From positions 1 to 6,915 of the forward strand of contig CAAFZG010000073.1 of NCBI GenBank assembly GCA_900767505.1: 6,915 nt of DNA. The letters are read 5' to 3'. The notes under the pieces were generated by a model. It ran no database searches. It worked only from the letters and a program-made list of their open reading frames with translations, and had not been told where the DNA came from. The DNA comes from Methanomassiliicoccales archaeon (lineage in GTDB: Archaea > Thermoplasmatota > Thermoplasmata > Methanomassiliicoccales > Methanomethylophilaceae). Shown here piece by piece: positions 1 through 5,382 of this stretch (positions within the stretch are counted from its first letter, which is position 1; the number at the start of each line of letters is the position of its first letter). The position numbers and the translations under genes were made by a program.

Positions 1-5
1 CAGCT

Positions 6-68
6 GCTACTTTCACCCCATAAAATGAATAATTTGGATCAGAAATCCTCGAACTTTGGGTGAAAAGC
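6..68. repeat. Interrupted inverted repeat
   Basis: TTTCACCC at 11-18 is the exact reverse complement of GGGTGAAA at 58-65. The stem can be lengthened by GCT (6-8) pairing with AGC (66-68) across a 2-nt bulge. The enclosed segment contains a second small potential hairpin, GGAT (36-39) with ATCC (45-48) around a 5-nt loop. This could be a structured 3' end of an upstream transcript, an operator, or chance pairing in an AT-rich region; nothing in the window decides between these. Confidence 0.3.
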
Positions 69-120
69 TCAAATCGATACCGAATGATCTTCTTTTAAAG
101 TGCAATGAATTCGGAAGTCG

Positions 121-130
121 TTATTATAAT
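121..130 (+). promoter_or_regulatory. TATA-like box, distal candidate for rluF
   Basis: TTATTATAAT lies in the AT-rich leader and resembles an archaeal box A. Initiation about 25 nt downstream would fall near 150-156. That gives either a leader of about 115 nt before the ATG at 268, or an almost leaderless transcript if the GTG at 160 were used. It competes with the proximal box at 238-245. Confidence 0.3.
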
Positions 131-237
131 AGGAAAAATTAGCACATAAACCGTATTCTGTGGTTTGTAAAAGGAAACAATACGAGCTGCCGATGTTGAA
201 GGAACTGTCCGTCGATCCGAAACGTAGGACTGCTCCC

Positions 238-245
238 ATTATAAC
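238..245 (+). promoter_or_regulatory. TATA-like box, proximal candidate for rluF
   Basis: ATTATAAC is centred about 26 nt before the ATG at 268, the spacing expected when transcription starts at or just before the start codon. A leaderless or very short-leader rluF transcript would support the 268 start. The match is short and the sequence immediately around it is GC-rich. Confidence 0.3.
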
Positions 246-267
246 AGGGGTGCAGATACGGGGTAGT

Positions 268-972
268 ATGACAGAGGGGACGCGTCTCAACAAATATATC
301 AGCGAATCGGGGTTCGCTTCGCGCCGTGCCGCCGACAGGCTGGTCGAGGAGGGACGTGTCACTATCAACGGCCGCACTGCAGTCCTCGGAGACAGGGTCT
401 CGGAAGGGGACGTGGTGTGTGTTGACGGCAAGACGGTGTCCGGGTGCTCCAAAGAGGTCATCTTGGCTTTCAACAAGCCCCGCGGCATCACATGCACAGC
501 GGATCCGGAGGTTCCCGACAACATAATCTCGTTCATCGGCTATCCAGAGAGGATCTATTCCGTGGGGAGGCTCGACAGGGATTCCGAAGGCCTCATACTC
601 ATGACGAACAACGGCGAACTCGCCAATCAGGTCATGAAGTCCCGCGGAGAGCACGAGAAGGAGTACATCGTCACGGTGGATAGGAAGGTCACGGACCAGT
701 TCGTCATGAACATGTCCTCCGGAGTCCCCATCCTCGGGCGCACGACGAAGGAGTGCCTCGTCGAACAGACGGGCCCGAAGGAGTTCAGGATAATACTGCG
801 CCAAGGGCTGAACCGTCAGATCAGGCGCATGTGCGGACATTTCGGTTATACGGTGATACGCCTCAAAAGGGTCAGGGTCATGAACATAGAGCTGGGGGAC
901 CTTCCCGTAGGCAAATACAGGGATCTCACCGCAGAGGAACGCACGGTTCTATTCAGAGAATTGGGATTATGA
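268..972 (+). CDS. rluF: RluF-type rRNA pseudouridine synthase (RsuA/RluB/RluE/RluF family)
   Basis: This 234-residue protein should isomerise a specific uridine of ribosomal RNA to pseudouridine. In E. coli, RluF modifies 23S rRNA U2604 and also tRNA-Tyr. An N-terminal S4 RNA-binding domain occupies about residues 5-55 (LNKYISESGFASRRAADRL, then the VTING turn). The catalytic domain follows, with the family signature GRLDRDSEGL whose Asp103 is the expected catalytic aspartate, then HEKEYIVTVD (129-138), SSGVPILG (150-157) and GLNRQIRRMCGHFGY (180-194). The last three resemble E. coli RluF more than RsuA or RluB. The basic C-terminal tail of E. coli RluF is absent. I chose the ATG at 268 because family similarity begins there; a weak GGGG sits at 260-263. 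GTG 160 and ATG 193 are in-frame alternatives. The stop overlaps the next start (ATGA). This is a bacterial-type family, so transfer into the archaeon is plausible. Family is certain, exact target is inferred. Confidence 0.88.
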   Translation: MTEGTRLNKYISESGFASRRAADRLVEEGRVTINGRTAVLGDRVSEGDVVCVDGKTVSGCSKEVILAFNKPRGITCTADPEVPDNIISFIGYPERIYSVGRLDRDSEGLILMTNNGELANQVMKSRGEHEKEYIVTVDRKVTDQFVMNMSSGVPILGRTTKECLVEQTGPKEFRIILRQGLNRQIRRMCGHFGYTVIRLKRVRVMNIELGDLPVGKYRDLTAEERTVLFRELGL

Positions 973-1535
973 CAGAGTACAGGTTGATCAGGGAAGAGGA
1001 CATCAAGGACGCACTGGCGATATCGCTCACACAGCTGGGTTCGGATTATCTGGATGAGAACGATTTCAAGGATGCGATGGGCTCGGATGATCAGTTCTGC
1101 ATGATCGCATCGGTCGACGGCAAGGTCGCGGGATTTGCAATCTGTCAGGTCTTCGGACCCGACCGCGAGCCGAAGCTCCTGAAGCTCCCGGATTGTCCGG
1201 AAAGGGACGTCGTCATGTCGACCGGACTCATCGGTCTCCTCGATTCCGTGGCCGTGTCCCCGGATTTCAAGGGCAGGGGAGTGGGCACGGAGATGTGCAG
1301 CGAATGCGTCCGCGAGATGAAGTCCAGGGGATGCGGGATGGTCTGCGCCATGGCATGGAAGAGCTATCTGGGCAAGACCAACATCGGAGGCATCCTGACG
1401 AAGATGGGCCTCCGCGAGACGATAGCGATCCAGGGCTACTGGAACACCATGGTCGACTCGCCGGAAGGTCACGACTGCCCCATATGCGGGGCGCCGTGCA
1501 AGTGCTACGGCGTGTTCTGGTACCGTCAGATCTGA
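969..1535 (+). CDS. GNAT-family N-acetyltransferase with C-terminal cysteine cluster
   Basis: This 188-residue protein is predicted to transfer an acetyl group from acetyl-CoA to an unknown amine substrate in the cytoplasm. The GNAT core is visible: strand and helix near residues 45-62 (FCMIASVDGKVAGFAICQVF), then motif A from about 88, with LLDSVAVSPDFKGRGVG leading into the pyrophosphate-binding loop KGRGVG (101-106) and the following helix. The motif B region is near 123-150. The C-terminus carries a cysteine-rich tail, CPICGAPCKC (170-179), with Cys170, Cys173, Cys177 and Cys179 spaced CxxCx3CxC, followed by an aromatic end; this could bind zinc. The ATG at 969 overlaps the rluF stop by 4 nt, so the two are probably cotranscribed and translationally coupled, which makes a ribosomal or translation-related substrate conceivable but unproven. 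A longer frame exists upstream but lies inside rluF. The stop abuts that of the opposing hydrolase gene. Confidence 0.82.
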   Translation: MTEYRLIREEDIKDALAISLTQLGSDYLDENDFKDAMGSDDQFCMIASVDGKVAGFAICQVFGPDREPKLLKLPDCPERDVVMSTGLIGLLDSVAVSPDFKGRGVGTEMCSECVREMKSRGCGMVCAMAWKSYLGKTNIGGILTKMGLRETIAIQGYWNTMVDSPEGHDCPICGAPCKCYGVFWYRQI

Positions 1536-2456
1536 TCAGGTGCCGGACACCTTCAGGATCCAATCGCCGAGGTCCCTGAACACTTCGTCCTTTCCGAATT
1601 CGTTCAGGATCTCGTGCCTCATTCCGGGGTAGAGTTTCATCTCTGGTTTCAGGCCTACCTTCTCCAGATTCTCCTTGGCCTTTCTGACACCCTTTCCGAA
1701 TCCTCCTACGGGGTCCTGGTCTCCTGAGACGAAGAGGATCGGCAGGTCCTTGGGCATGTTATCGAGGCCCTCGCATCTCACAAGTCCGAGGATGAGGTCG
1801 AACATGTCCCTGTAGGCGGACACAGTGAACGTGAATCCGCAGAGCGGGTCTGCTTCGTAGGCTTTGAGCGATTCCGGATCGGAGCACAGCCACTTGTTCG
1901 GAAGATCGGGCTCCTTGAACTTCTTGTCATAGGCGCCCATCACCATGCCGTTGAGCTTCTCGCTCCTGTAGTGGGCGCCGTGCTTCTTCAGGAGGCTGTT
2001 AGCATAGAACTTGCCGACGGACACCTGGTATGCCGGCTGGTTGCCGGTCCCCATGATTATGGCGCCGTCCACATCGTTGCCGTAGATGGTCAGGAACCTC
2101 CTGGTGACGAATGATCCCATGCTGTGCCCCATGATCAGATGGGGTATGTCCGGAAGGTCGTCACGCATCTTGGTGTTCACCCTGTGTACATCCTCGACGA
2201 GTTTGGACGCTCCGTCTGATTCGGCGAAGAACCCTTTCTCCTCGGATGTTCCCCCGTGGCCTATGTGGTCGTGACCGTAAACTGCGATGCCTCTTGTGTT
2301 GAGGTATTCCGCGAATTCCGAATACCTGAGGATGTGCTCGGTCATTCCGTGCACTATCTGAAGAGATGCTATCGGCTCCTGTTCCGGCATCCATCTGTAT
2401 CCGTTGATGTCGTCCTTCCCGTTGGATGAGGGGATCCTGAAGTTCTCTGGGGTCAT
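1536..2456 (-). CDS. Alpha/beta hydrolase, monoglyceride lipase / lysophospholipase-like
   Basis: This 306-residue serine hydrolase has the features of the monoacylglycerol lipase/lysophospholipase branch (Hydrolase_4 type). The oxyanion-hole segment HGMTEH is at 36-41, HDHIGHGGT at 62-70, and the nucleophile elbow GHSMGS at 110-115 with Ser112. The likely acid Asp248 lies in SGDQDPVG and the catalytic His281 in MRHEILNE, so the triad appears complete. No signal peptide or membrane segment is visible, so it is probably cytoplasmic, acting on an ester such as a monoglyceride or similar lipid; the substrate is unknown. The frame stays open upstream to an ATG at 2585, but those 43 extra codons run through the AT-rich intergenic region and do not resemble the family, whose similarity begins near residue 6, so I prefer the ATG at 2456. 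No strong Shine-Dalgarno precedes it. A GGGAGGAT-like stretch lies about 35 nt upstream without a usable start codon next to it. It is divergent from cfbC and not obviously part of F430 synthesis. Confidence 0.85.
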   Translation of the reverse strand: MTPENFRIPSSNGKDDINGYRWMPEQEPIASLQIVHGMTEHILRYSEFAEYLNTRGIAVYGHDHIGHGGTSEEKGFFAESDGASKLVEDVHRVNTKMRDDLPDIPHLIMGHSMGSFVTRRFLTIYGNDVDGAIIMGTGNQPAYQVSVGKFYANSLLKKHGAHYRSEKLNGMVMGAYDKKFKEPDLPNKWLCSDPESLKAYEADPLCGFTFTVSAYRDMFDLILGLVRCEGLDNMPKDLPILFVSGDQDPVGGFGKGVRKAKENLEKVGLKPEMKLYPGMRHEILNEFGKDEVFRDLGDWILKVSGT

Positions 2457-2599
2457 GGACCAGATATCCGTATGAACGTTCTTTAGACTATCCTCCCTGC
2501 CGGATGTGATGTACGGTAATAATTTCTGTTGTCGGAAGTTCGAACATGTGTTATTTTCATTCAAGAAAGTATTAATTGAGAACACGCATTCGGGGCGAT
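2457..2599. other. Divergent intergenic region between hydrolase and cfbC
   Basis: This 143-nt region is AT-rich in its right half and should hold the promoters of both divergent genes. It contains two perfect 8-bp palindromes, GAACGTTC (2474-2481) and GTTCGAAC (2538-2545), and the cfbC TATA-like box. On the minus strand, AT-rich stretches around 2513-2525 and 2480-2488 could serve as weak box A elements for the hydrolase, but neither is convincing. Confidence 0.55.
2569..2578 (+). promoter_or_regulatory. Candidate promoter of the cfb operon (TATA-like box)
   Basis: GTATTAATTG, preceded by a purine-rich AAGAAA that could act as a TFB recognition element (BRE), is centred about 26 nt before the cfbC ATG at 2600. 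This geometry predicts transcription starting at or a few bases before the start codon. No comparable promoter is seen inside the operon, so it probably drives cfbC through cfbB. Confidence 0.5.
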
Positions 2600-3379
2600 A
2601 TGCGCAGAATAGCCGTCTACGGAAAGGGCGGGATAGGCAAATCCACGACCGTCGGCAATGTTTCGGCGGCGTTGGCCGCCAAGGGACTGAAGGTCATCCA
2701 GATAGGATGCGACCCGAAGGCCGACTCCACCTGTGCCGTTGCCGGACGCAGGATCCCCACGGTCCTCGAAACCATGAGGGCCAATCCGGACCCGGAGCTC
2801 GAAGATCTCGTCTTCGAAGGTCCCAAAGGCGTGCTCTGCGTGGAATGCGGAGGTCCCCGTCCCGGCGTAGGTTGTGCCGGAAGGGGGATCATAGCGGCAT
2901 TCGAGCTCCTGGAGGAGCTTGACATGATCTCCGAATACAGGCCCGATGTGATACTGTACGACGTTCTCGGCGATGTGGTCTGCGGCGGATTCGCCATGCC
3001 CATCAGGAACGGGTACGCCCGTGATGTGTTCGTCGTGACCTCCGGGGAGATGATGTCGCTCTATGCCGCAACGAACATCTCGTACGCGGTCAACGACCTC
3101 AGGAACGACGGCTATGCCCGTCTCGGAGGTCTAATCCAGAATTCCCGCGGCGTCAAGGACGAGGATTCACTCGTCGACAGGGCCGCAGGGGAGATGGGCA
3201 CCACCGTGGTCCACAGACTTCCCAGGGACCCGGCGGTTCAGAGATGCGAGGAGATGGGCTGCACCGTCGTGGACGGGGAGCCCGATTCGGCCATGGCATC
3301 ATCGTACCGTGAGCTCGCAGGGAAGCTTTTCGATATGTCCGAGGACACCTCGGGCGGTATGCGTCTCGGAGGGGAATGA
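2600..3379 (+). CDS. cfbC: CfbC, NifH-like reductase of coenzyme F430 biosynthesis
   Basis: CfbC is the ATP-dependent iron-sulfur reductase that delivers electrons to CfbD for the reduction of Ni-sirohydrochlorin a,c-diamide. The 259-residue product has all nitrogenase-reductase hallmarks: P-loop GKGGIGKST at 8-16, switch I CDPKADST at 37-44, first cluster ligand Cys92 in GVGCAGRG, switch II DVLGDVVCGGF at 121-131 with second ligand Cys128, and the NifH-like core continuing to about 245. The two cysteines would bridge one [4Fe-4S] cluster between the subunits of a homodimer. It is somewhat shorter than typical NifH. Alone it could be confused with NifH, BchL or other NifH-like proteins, but the adjacent cfbA, cfbE, cfbD and cfbB make CfbC by far the best assignment. 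The ATG at 2600 gives the normal N-terminus just before the P-loop; an ATG at 2576 in frame adds 8 unlikely residues. It is the first gene of the operon, ending 1 nt before cfbA. Confidence 0.93.
   Translation: MRRIAVYGKGGIGKSTTVGNVSAALAAKGLKVIQIGCDPKADSTCAVAGRRIPTVLETMRANPDPELEDLVFEGPKGVLCVECGGPRPGVGCAGRGIIAAFELLEELDMISEYRPDVILYDVLGDVVCGGFAMPIRNGYARDVFVVTSGEMMSLYAATNISYAVNDLRNDGYARLGGLIQNSRGVKDEDSLVDRAAGEMGTTVVHRLPRDPAVQRCEEMGCTVVDGEPDSAMASSYRELAGKLFDMSEDTSGGMRLGGE
3368..3374 (+). promoter_or_regulatory. Strong Shine-Dalgarno site of cfbA
   Basis: GGAGGGG lies within the last codons of cfbC, 6 nt before the ATG at 3381. It fixes the cfbA start there, although the frame is open further upstream inside cfbC. 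Confidence 0.75.
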
Positions 3380-3380
3380 T

Positions 3381-4163
3381 ATGACAATCGGTATTATGCT
3401 GGCCGGCCACGGGTCCACCATGGCCTTCAACAAAGGGGTTCTTGACATGCAGGCGGAGAAGCTGAGGTCCAAGGGCTACGACAACGTGTATGTCGGATTC
3501 AACGAGTTCTCCATCCCGTCCATACGCGAGACTGCAGAGGAGATGGTCGAGGACGGGTACGACGAGATCGTCATCCTCCCGTTCTTCATAGCATCCGGGC
3601 TCCACGTGACCCGCGACATACCCATGAAGCATCTCGATCTTCCCCGCAACGCGACGGAGGGGACCAGCAGGATCGCGGGCAAGGATGTGAAGATACACAT
3701 CGAGCAGCCTTTCGGAGAGGATCCCAACCTCACAGACATCATAGTGGAGAGGATCAAGGAGCTCAGCACTCCCGGAAAGGACACCGCCATATTGGTGATG
3801 GGCCACGGGTCCAGACTGGATTTCAATTCCGATGTCGTCAAGCTCAACGCCGACCGCCTCCGTGCGAGGGGGTACAAGAGGGTGTACGTCGGATACAACG
3901 AGTTCAACGAGCTGAAGATCGAGGACGTGGTGCCGAAGATCATCGATGACGGGGCGGAGGAGATCGTGGCGATCCCCATGTTCATCTCCCTCGGAAAGCA
4001 TCTCACAATGGACGTCCCCGGCAAGCTCGGCATCGAGGATTTCTCCGACGGAGGCATCCTCCACCGCAACGGCAGGGATGTGGAGCTGAAGTACGCCGTC
4101 CCGCTGGGCGGGGATCCCAGGCTGTGCGATGTCCTGGTGGAGAAGCTCAGGAAGTACGAGTGA
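3381..4163 (+). CDS. cfbA: CfbA, tandem-duplicated sirohydrochlorin nickelochelatase
   Basis: CfbA inserts Ni(II) into sirohydrochlorin, the first committed step towards F430. The 260-residue protein is an internal duplication of the CbiX-type chelatase unit, about 1-130 and 133-260. Each half has the AGHGS/MGHGS motif near its start (His10, His142), a GYxxVYVGxNEF segment (32-43 and 164-175) and a second histidine in GLHVTRDIP or GKHLTMDVP (His75, His207). Hand alignment of residues 4-81 with 136-213 gives 34 identities in 78 positions. Typical archaeal CfbA/CbiX-S is about 130 residues with histidines equivalent to His10 and His75 and works as a homodimer, so this looks like a covalent dimer. 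The long forms CbiX-L and SirB are also fused, so a cobalt chelatase for cobalamin or an iron chelatase is an alternative; position between cfbC and cfbE favours nickel. Start is fixed by GGAGGGG at 3368-3374. It begins 1 nt after the cfbC stop. Confidence 0.9.
   Translation: MTIGIMLAGHGSTMAFNKGVLDMQAEKLRSKGYDNVYVGFNEFSIPSIRETAEEMVEDGYDEIVILPFFIASGLHVTRDIPMKHLDLPRNATEGTSRIAGKDVKIHIEQPFGEDPNLTDIIVERIKELSTPGKDTAILVMGHGSRLDFNSDVVKLNADRLRARGYKRVYVGYNEFNELKIEDVVPKIIDDGAEEIVAIPMFISLGKHLTMDVPGKLGIEDFSDGGILHRNGRDVELKYAVPLGGDPRLCDVLVEKLRKYE
3390..4019 (+). repeat. Intragenic tandem duplication in cfbA
   Basis: The two chelatase units are offset by exactly 132 codons (396 nt) over their best-matching part, 3390-3623 against 3786-4019. 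Similarity persists at DNA level: GTCGGATTCAACGAGTTC at 3492-3509 and GTCGGATACAACGAGTTC at 3888-3905 differ at one base. The C-terminal parts also match (GKDVKIHIEQPFGEDP and GRDVELKYAVPLGGDP), with the offset shifted by one codon. Confidence 0.88.
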
Positions 4164-4167
4164 TACC

Positions 4168-5382
4168 ATGCGCGTTCTCATTCTGGACATGGTACACGGA
4201 GGCGACCTCCTGGCGATAAGGCATCTGTCCGAGGGCGACGACGTCACCTGCGTGGATGTCTACGGCATCTGCCCCGAGGCGAGGAAGGAGGAGCTCCGCT
4301 CGATGGAGATACGCGTGACCGACAAGGTCCCCGAGGGAAGCTACGACATGACCGTCATGCCGACACATTGCACAAGGGCGTTCCTCGGCAGCGCCGATCC
4401 CGGGCGCATAGTATCGTTCAGCCAGGATGTCTGCCGTTTCATCGAGGACAGGAGGTTCAGGATAGAGGTCACCGGCGTCAAGGGGAAGACCAGTACATGC
4501 TACCTGATCGCCAAGATGCTCTCCGATTCCGGGAAGAAGGTGCTGCTGCACACATCCCGCGGAGAGGGACCATACACCGCAGAGGGGCACATGATCGACC
4601 GCAAGGTCAGCATAGCCCCGCCTTACATAATGACACTCGAAGCAGGGGATTACGACGCCGTCGTATGCGAAGTCTCCCTGGGAGGCTCCGGGAAGGCCGA
4701 CATCGCCTGCATAACCAACCTCGTCGAGGACTACGGAATCGCCAAGAACACCCTCAAGGCCTCCGATGCCAAGAAGGACATCCTCACCGACGGCGGGATC
4801 AACATCGTCTCCGAATCCGAGGAGGGATTCTGGTCCGCATACGGCAAGAAGCTGACGACGTACGGCCGCAAGGTGACCAGGCTGTCCGAGCCGAAACTGG
4901 GAGAGGGACTCAGGGTGGACGTCGATTACGACGGTACCGGAGAGGTGGTCCTTGACGGATCCTACGTCTCCACGGAGTATCTGGAGGCCATGGACCTCGC
5001 TTTGGAGGTATGCCACAGGATGGGCATCCCCAGGGAGTCGGTCGTGAGGTCTCTGGAGACGTTCAGAGGGGTCCCCGGAAGGGGGGAGATCCTCAAAGAG
5101 GACGGACGCACCGTCATCCGCGAGCGCAACCCCGGGATCTCCCATCTCTCCATCGGAAGGACGCTGAAGTGCCTGAAGGAGATGGATGCCCTCGGTTCCG
5201 CCATGATAATCCTCGATCCCGTGAGCAAGAAGGTCTGCGACAAGATGGACACCGACGAGATCCGCAAGGTGGTGGATTCCTACGGGGTCCCGATGGTCGT
5301 CACCAAGGGCGACGGAGTACGTCCCGATGTACCGTCGGACGTCGGGCTCCTGCTGGAGTTCGTCAAAGAGGGATACCAGTGA
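4168..5382 (+). CDS. cfbE: CfbE, Mur-ligase-like F430 synthase
   Basis: CfbE catalyses the last step, the ATP-dependent ring closure that converts 15,17(3)-seco-F430-17(3)-acid to coenzyme F430 by forming the six-membered carbocycle. The 404-residue protein has a Mur-ligase plan: an N-terminal domain to about 98, the ATP-binding P-loop GVKGKTST at 103-110, a central-domain strand with acidic residue (DAVVCEVSLGG), and a C-terminal domain. That domain opens near the hinge motif RGVPGRGEIL, close to the GVPGR motif of Mur ligases, and ends in a Rossmann-like half with AMIILDPVSKK. Size agrees with MurC/D/E/F-type proteins. It could be mistaken for a peptidoglycan or pseudomurein ligase, but being embedded among cfb genes makes CfbE the clear choice. 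The ATG at 4168 is 4 nt after the cfbA stop. GTGAT at 4160-4164, spanning the cfbA stop codon, could pair with the 3' end of 16S rRNA. A longer in-frame start inside cfbA is not needed. Confidence 0.92.
   Translation: MRVLILDMVHGGDLLAIRHLSEGDDVTCVDVYGICPEARKEELRSMEIRVTDKVPEGSYDMTVMPTHCTRAFLGSADPGRIVSFSQDVCRFIEDRRFRIEVTGVKGKTSTCYLIAKMLSDSGKKVLLHTSRGEGPYTAEGHMIDRKVSIAPPYIMTLEAGDYDAVVCEVSLGGSGKADIACITNLVEDYGIAKNTLKASDAKKDILTDGGINIVSESEEGFWSAYGKKLTTYGRKVTRLSEPKLGEGLRVDVDYDGTGEVVLDGSYVSTEYLEAMDLALEVCHRMGIPRESVVRSLETFRGVPGRGEILKEDGRTVIRERNPGISHLSIGRTLKCLKEMDALGSAMIILDPVSKKVCDKMDTDEIRKVVDSYGVPMVVTKGDGVRPDVPSDVGLLLEFVKEGYQ
5368..5374 (+). promoter_or_regulatory. Shine-Dalgarno-like site of cfbD
   Basis: GAGGGAT in the end of cfbE precedes the GTG at 5379 by a few bases, supporting a GTG start that overlaps the cfbE stop as GTGA. 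Confidence 0.55.

Larger units (their letters stand above)
1..267. other. AT-rich non-coding leader upstream of rluF
   Basis: No convincing gene is visible in this stretch. Its first roughly 160 bases are clearly more AT-rich than the rest of the window, as expected for an archaeal intergenic region. It holds an interrupted inverted repeat (about 6-68) and two TATA-like boxes, listed separately. An open frame in phase with rluF continues upstream to a GTG at 160, with an in-frame ATG at 193, but the 36 extra codons have no counterpart in RluF-type enzymes, so I treat them as untranslated. The gene to the left is outside the window. Confidence 0.6.

Noticed and set aside
160..267. N-terminal extension of rluF from GTG 160 or ATG 193
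   Set aside because: The extra residues have no counterpart in RluF-type enzymes, and the ATG at 268 directly precedes the S4 domain. It is not fully excluded because a TATA-like box at 121-130 could serve a start near 160.
139..840. Long open frame on the minus strand opposite rluF
   Set aside because: It has no recognisable family features and lies opposite a gene with full RluF similarity; it is a shadow of GC-rich coding sequence.
2470..2500. Possible NikR operator: GTATGA at 2470-2475
   Set aside because: The second half-site TCATAC at the required spacing is absent, so a single 6-bp match is not meaningful.
2457..2585. N-terminal extension of the alpha/beta hydrolase to an ATG at 2585
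   Set aside because: It would run through the AT-rich divergent promoter region and adds residues unlike the family, which begins normally at the ATG at 2456.
3153..4247. Long minus-strand open frame opposite cfbA and its flanks
   Set aside because: It is antisense to a confidently identified chelatase gene and crosses several gene junctions; the composition is typical of a complementary-strand shadow.
5010..5378. Upstream extension of the cfbD frame inside cfbE
   Set aside because: The translated extension is rich in Arg, Gly and Pro and out of frame with cfbE; CfbD similarity starts at the GTG at 5379.
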